DNA from: Streptomyces sp. DSM 15324
Lineage (GTDB): Bacteria; Actinomycetota; Actinomycetes; Streptomycetales; Streptomycetaceae
Direction: 5' to 3'
NCBI RefSeq assembly: GCF_001514285.1
Contig: NZ_KQ949026.1
Location: 186,001 to 250,000 of the forward strand
DNA length: 64,000 bases
Below are positions 60,432 through 64,000 of the stretch, in pieces. The first letter of the stretch is position 1. Each line of letters opens with the position of its first letter. Both the position numbers and the translations under genes were made by a program. The notes beneath the pieces are model-generated. The model had not been told where the DNA came from. It made no database searches and saw only the letters and a list, made by a program, of their open reading frames with translations.

Positions 60432-63400
60432 TCAGCTCACATTGCCAGTCAGGGCATCGAGGAGTGCGACGGCCTCACGGCGGCTCAGCAGCTCGTGAAA
60501 GCGCTCGTTGCGGAAGTTCCGCAGGCACGCGTAGCAGCTGCTCTCCGGGCCGCACTCGCAGGCCGCCACCCGGGCAAGCGCGGCAGAGACAACCGGTTCG
60601 AGCCGCTCGCCCATGGACACGGCGTTGCCCGCGCCCCCCGGAGTGGTGTCGAAGAGCAGCAGGGACGGCATGCCGTCGGTGCCGGTGTGAACCGTGCCGT
60701 CGATGTCGTCGCGGCTGATCTCCAGGCGCGCGGCGGCGCCTTCGAGCAGTGCGTACAAGCCGGAGCGCAGACGGGCCGGGGTGGCGGTCAGGGCTGTGAG
60801 CGGGTCCAGATGGATCTGGAGGAAGTCGGTCTGGTACCGGTGAGCGAGGGAGACGACCCGGAGAGGGCCCGTGCACTGGGTGTCTTTCAGCAGGTGCGGG
60901 TGGCCGCCGCGCAAAGGCCCGGCCTGAGCGTGCGGACGGCCCCAGCCGCACCAGTCGCAGATCTGGTATCCGGCACCGGCCGGTCCCTCGGAGACGACCA
61001 CCATCTCTCCCCGGGTGCCCGCCGACCAGAGCGTGGTGTGGCCGGAGACGAAGGTGATCGCGCCTTCCTGGAGGTCGGCGGTGTCGGTGGACATGTGGAC
61101 GTCGCCGTACCAGGACCGTCGTGGCGGGGTCTGCCCCGGGCGGCGCTGTGGTCCGCGCGCGGCGACGAAACCGTAGACCGGTTCGACGTACCGGCGTTGC
61201 GCGGCCGCGGACTGCGTGCCGCAGGCGGCGCAGACGGGGTCCACGGGTTCGGTGGCCTCCCGGTAGCGGCCGCAGGCCGCGCACACGGCGTAGTGGCGGC
61301 TGACCAGTTCGCGGTCCGGCAGCCGGTAGACGCCGGCGGACGCCCACAGGTGGCCGCCCGCCACGATCTCGGCCCCCGGGGCGTACTCGTGGACGGCGGC
61401 GCTCAGGTCACGGGTGAGTTCGAGTTGCCCCGAGACGGCGCCACCCTCCTGGGGGATGCGCAGTTCGACGGTGTCCACGGGGAAGCCGTACTTGGGCAGC
61501 ACGTTGCGGTTGGCGAGGACGCCGAGCAGTTCGCGTTGGGTGAGGTTACGGATGACCTTCTCGTACATCTCCGCCTGCCGGTACTTGCGGGCGACCGCCG
61601 CTTGGTCGCGGCGTTCGCTGTACGAGGTGACGTCCTGGTCGAGGATCTGCTGCGCGGCCCGCAGGAGCCGGTCCAGTTCGGCGACCCAGTCGCCGGAGTC
61701 GATGCCGATCTCTTTCTGGACCTGGTCGGGGAGAACCCGGCGCAGGGAGGCCATGACGCTGTCCGGAACGGGGGTCAGCCAGTCGCGCACCGTGTGGGCG
61801 GCGATCTCACCGGTGGTGTCGTCGGGAAGGAAGAACTCTCCCGCCTTGCGCCAGATCCGGCCCCGCTCGTCCTTCATGGCACGGAAGAAGGCGGCGAGCG
61901 CGATGGAGTGGGCGTGGCGGCGGTCGATCCGGACGTTGTCGACAGGGACGATCGGGGCCCTCACCTCCCCGGCGATCATCCGCTCGGGCTCCGCGAATCG
62001 GGAAAGGTCGTGGGGGCGCCGCTGTGCGTAGGTGAGGACCAGCGCGGCCGAGTCGGCGCGGCGGCCGGCCCGGCCGGCGCGCTGGACGTAGTTGGCGGTG
62101 GAGGGCGGCATGTTGCGCAGGACGACGGCCTGGAGTTCACCGACATCGACGCCGAGTTCGAAGGTGGTGGAGCAGGACAGGGCGTTGACCTGCCCTCGAA
62201 CGAACTCCCCCTGGATCTCGGCGGCCTTCTCCCCGGTCCACTGCGCGGTGTGCTCCTGAGCGCGCAGTGGAACAGGGTCAAAGGTCAGGTAGAGGCGCCG
62301 CAGATGCTCGTCCGTCTCGGGCGACGGCTTGAAGTCCTCCAGGCGTCCTGTGCAGCGCAGCGTCGGGCACACACCGCGCACGGACACCGCGGTGATGCGG
62401 CGGCAGCGGTCGCAGGCGTACAGCGGATCGCTGTCCGCCGTCACCGGCCGCAACCGCAGCCAGGCGTGGTCGAGCCGACGGACGACGCCGATCCCCGGTT
62501 GGCTTTCGGACGGCAGCCAGTCGGCGAGGTGACCTGCCGTGAGGTCGGTCCACAGACGGTTCAGGACATCGAGAGCGGCGGCCCGTCGTTCACCCTGGTG
62601 GCCGAGGACGTCGAGTACGCGTACGAGGTAGTCGACCCGTCGGTTCGAGGCGCTCGCGGCGCTGGGCAGCCAGCTGATCACCCTGCGCTTGGCCTCAGAG
62701 CCCTGGGACCGGACCCAGATGGGCCCCTTGCGCGGGGCGAACGCCTCGTCGCTCGCGTCGACGTCCTCGGGCATGGTGAGCGCGCCCTGGTTGCGCAGGC
62801 TGCGCAGAAGTTCCTGCAGCAGCAGCCATGCCTCGTCGTCCGTCAGGCCGAGTGAGGTGAGGGCGGCGGGCGGCTGCCAGAAGGGCTCGCGGTCGATGTC
62901 GACCCGGAGCAGGCCGAGGCCTTCGAGTGACTGGCGGTCGTCGAGGCTGAGCACTTCCTGCATCACCCACAGGGCCACTTCGCGCTGCTTGGCCTGGCGG
63001 GAGTCGTTGCGGCGGAAGACTCCGGCGTGGTCGGCGGCGCGGATGGTGTGGGCGACGAGGTCGTCGATGTGCAGGGGCTCGTCGGGATCGGGGCAGCCCT
63101 GCCGGACGGCCTGGGTGATCAGACGTCGGTGCTGGATGCGGGTGTAGGAGTCCTCCAGGTAGGGCGCGAAGTACGCGGCGGCCTGTCGGCTGTCGCTGAA
63201 GAACAGCAGCTTGCGGCCCTGTCCGGGCAGTGCGGCGGCCGGGCCGTCGGTCGCCGGAGGCAGCGCCTGGTAAAGGGCGGTGCTGAGGACGGCGGCCGAA
63301 GCCTCGTTGCCCGCCTCGAACAGGCGGATCATGCCGTGACCACGCGCTCCGCAGGCGAGGCATGCGGCCGGGGTGCCCTCGTGGGTGTCGAGTTGGTGGA

Positions 63401-64000
63401 CTCGGCGCAGTTCGGTGCCACCGCATCCAGGAGCGGTGCAGGATGCCGTGGCCGCGGGGTGCACGGCCGCACAGCGAGTGCACAGTCGGCGTTCCTTGAG
63501 GCCGCCCTTGGCGTTGTCGCCGAGTGTCTCGTCGTCCTCGTCGGCACCGGTGTCCGAGCCGTCCCCGTCGAGGAGCAGCCAAGTGTGGGGGCTGTCGGGA
63601 GACTTGCGGTGTGCGAGGCGGGCCTGTGCCCCCTTGCCGGTGAGGGTGCCGTGCAGGTGTACTGCACCGCAGCGGCGGCAGGCGCCCACCTCGAAGGAGG
63701 GGCGGGCACACCGCGCGCAGGTCTCGTGGCGGGCCAGGTCGAGGTGGGGGCCTGCCGGGTCGAGGCAGGTGAAGGCGCCTTCCGTGGCGCGTGCGAAAAG
63801 GTGGTAGCGGGCGGAAAGCACGGGAGCGCCGTCGGTGTCGGTCACCTGGCTGGCGAGTTGGATGAGCGCGGTGACCGCCGCGGGTCCGACGGGGTCACCG
63901 GGAAAGACGTCGCGGGCGATCTCGTTCACGGGCCGGGGTCCGTCGGCGAGGGCCCGGCGCAGAGCCACGGTGCCGGCCTCGGCGGCGAGGGCGGTGGCCG
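60432..64000 (-). CDS. Large SF2 helicase with DUF1998-type zinc module (N-terminus beyond window)
   Basis: At least 1189 residues visible; the N-terminal ATPase half with Walker A lies past the right edge. Zinc-like pairs CARCARP, CRRCGAVH, CTRCAAVH occur early. The second RecA domain has motif V (STTFELGVDVGELQ) and motif VI (YVQRAGRAGRR). The C-terminus has FDTTPGGAGNA and a Cys cluster (CECGPESSCYACLRNFRNER), the DUF1998/MrfA-like zinc domain. Such helicases include MrfA-type repair enzymes and the large helicases of DISARM- and Druantia-like phage defence. Accessory setting favours defence (inference). Confidence 0.85.
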   Translation of the reverse strand, partial: ATALAAEAGTVALRRALADGPRPVNEIARDVFPGDPVGPAAVTALIQLASQVTDTDGAPVLSARYHLFARATEGAFTCLDPAGPHLDLARHETCARCARPSFEVGACRRCGAVHLHGTLTGKGAQARLAHRKSPDSPHTWLLLDGDGSDTGADEDDETLGDNAKGGLKERRLCTRCAAVHPAATASCTAPGCGGTELRRVHQLDTHEGTPAACLACGARGHGMIRLFEAGNEASAAVLSTALYQALPPATDGPAAALPGQGRKLLFFSDSRQAAAYFAPYLEDSYTRIQHRRLITQAVRQGCPDPDEPLHIDDLVAHTIRAADHAGVFRRNDSRQAKQREVALWVMQEVLSLDDRQSLEGLGLLRVDIDREPFWQPPAALTSLGLTDDEAWLLLQELLRSLRNQGALTMPEDVDASDEAFAPRKGPIWVRSQGSEAKRRVISWLPSAASASNRRVDYLVRVLDVLGHQGERRAAALDVLNRLWTDLTAGHLADWLPSESQPGIGVVRRLDHAWLRLRPVTADSDPLYACDRCRRITAVSVRGVCPTLRCTGRLEDFKPSPETDEHLRRLYLTFDPVPLRAQEHTAQWTGEKAAEIQGEFVRGQVNALSCSTTFELGVDVGELQAVVLRNMPPSTANYVQRAGRAGRRADSAALVLTYAQRRPHDLSRFAEPERMIAGEVRAPIVPVDNVRIDRRHAHSIALAAFFRAMKDERGRIWRKAGEFFLPDDTTGEIAAHTVRDWLTPVPDSVMASLRRVLPDQVQKEIGIDSGDWVAELDRLLRAAQQILDQDVTSYSERRDQAAVARKYRQAEMYEKVIRNLTQRELLGVLANRNVLPKYGFPVDTVELRIPQEGGAVSGQLELTRDLSAAVHEYAPGAEIVAGGHLWASAGVYRLPDRELVSRHYAVCAACGRYREATEPVDPVCAACGTQSAAAQRRYVEPVYGFVAARGPQRRPGQTPPRRSWYGDVHMSTDTADLQEGAITFVSGHTTLWSAGTRGEMVVVSEGPAGAGYQICDWCGWGRPHAQAGPLRGGHPHLLKDTQCTGPLRVVSLAHRYQTDFLQIHLDPLTALTATPARLRSGLYALLEGAAARLEISRDDIDGTVHTGTDGMPSLLLFDTTPGGAGNAVSMGERLEPVVSAALARVAACECGPESSCYACLRNFRNERFHELLSRREAVALLDALTGNVS

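Noticed and set aside
60495..62855. 786-codon plus-strand frame opposite the helicase gene
   Set aside because: Shadow frame; the minus-strand frame has SF2 helicase and zinc motifs in the right order.
1..64000. CRISPR array or cas genes, in particular linked to the Tn7-like module
   Set aside because: No regularly spaced 25-40 bp repeats with unique spacers, and no Cas-like protein. The tandem repeats seen have no spacers.

Overview
The window is high-GC chromosomal DNA of a Streptomyces. The clearest marker is SsgB, the 137-residue sporulation protein found only in morphologically complex actinomycetes. GTG starts and four-base GTGA/ATGA gene overlaps are frequent, and the gene order from ssgB through the cobalamin, metNIQ, argH and argCJBDR genes matches, as I remember it, the S. 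coelicolor core region around SCO1541 to SCO1580.

Left part (1-5200): a sugar ABC importer operon on the minus strand (one permease cut by the window edge, a second permease, a binding lipoprotein) with LacI-type operator half-sites upstream. About 2.1 kb without a convincing gene follows: a very G-rich tract, a family of degenerate repeats, a 7-bp tandem repeat and a 25-bp tandem repeat. It ends at a terminator and tRNA-Val(CAC). Region 5200-19000: a PGPGW membrane protein, ssgB, a CGNR zinc-finger protein, two very small membrane proteins, a DsbA-like protein, a two-domain acetyltransferase, a chorismate-using enzyme pair (pabB/pabC type), a tRNA cluster (Gly, Cys, three Val), a zinc-ribbon protein, a kinase-fold phosphotransferase, a Ser/Thr protein kinase, an rRNA-type methyltransferase and a siroheme/cobalamin methyltransferase. 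Region 19100-25100: a giant BluB-CobT fusion with an ~890-residue low-complexity N-terminus, then CobL. Region 26000-29000: metN-metI-metQ, preceded by a 33-codon leader peptide ending in a Cys/Met run, which looks like an attenuator.

Region 29000-41300: small membrane proteins, an acetyltransferase, a sigma-factor-like protein, a secreted GDPD, plsC, a tetR-MFS pair with an operator, an aldo/keto reductase, argH with ArgR boxes, a secreted protein with a duplicated domain, and a PPOX-fold protein. Region 39834-47511 is a coherent redox locus: a two-component system divergent from two paralogous membrane flavo-haem reductases, a one-domain and a three-domain FMN-binding exported protein, and an ApbE flavin transferase. 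This reads as an extracytosolic electron-transfer chain built on covalently bound FMN. Region 47589-52607 is the arginine operon argC-argJ-argB-argD-argR.

Right part (52660-64000) is accessory DNA: a Tn7-like transposition module (tnsA-tnsB-tnsC-tniQ, translationally overlapping) starting just upstream of argC, two nested IS701-type remnants, a truncated AAA ATPase fragment, and the C-terminal part of a large superfamily 2 helicase with a DUF1998-type zinc module, a protein class common in phage-defence islands. The far end of the mobile element is not seen and may lie beyond the window.
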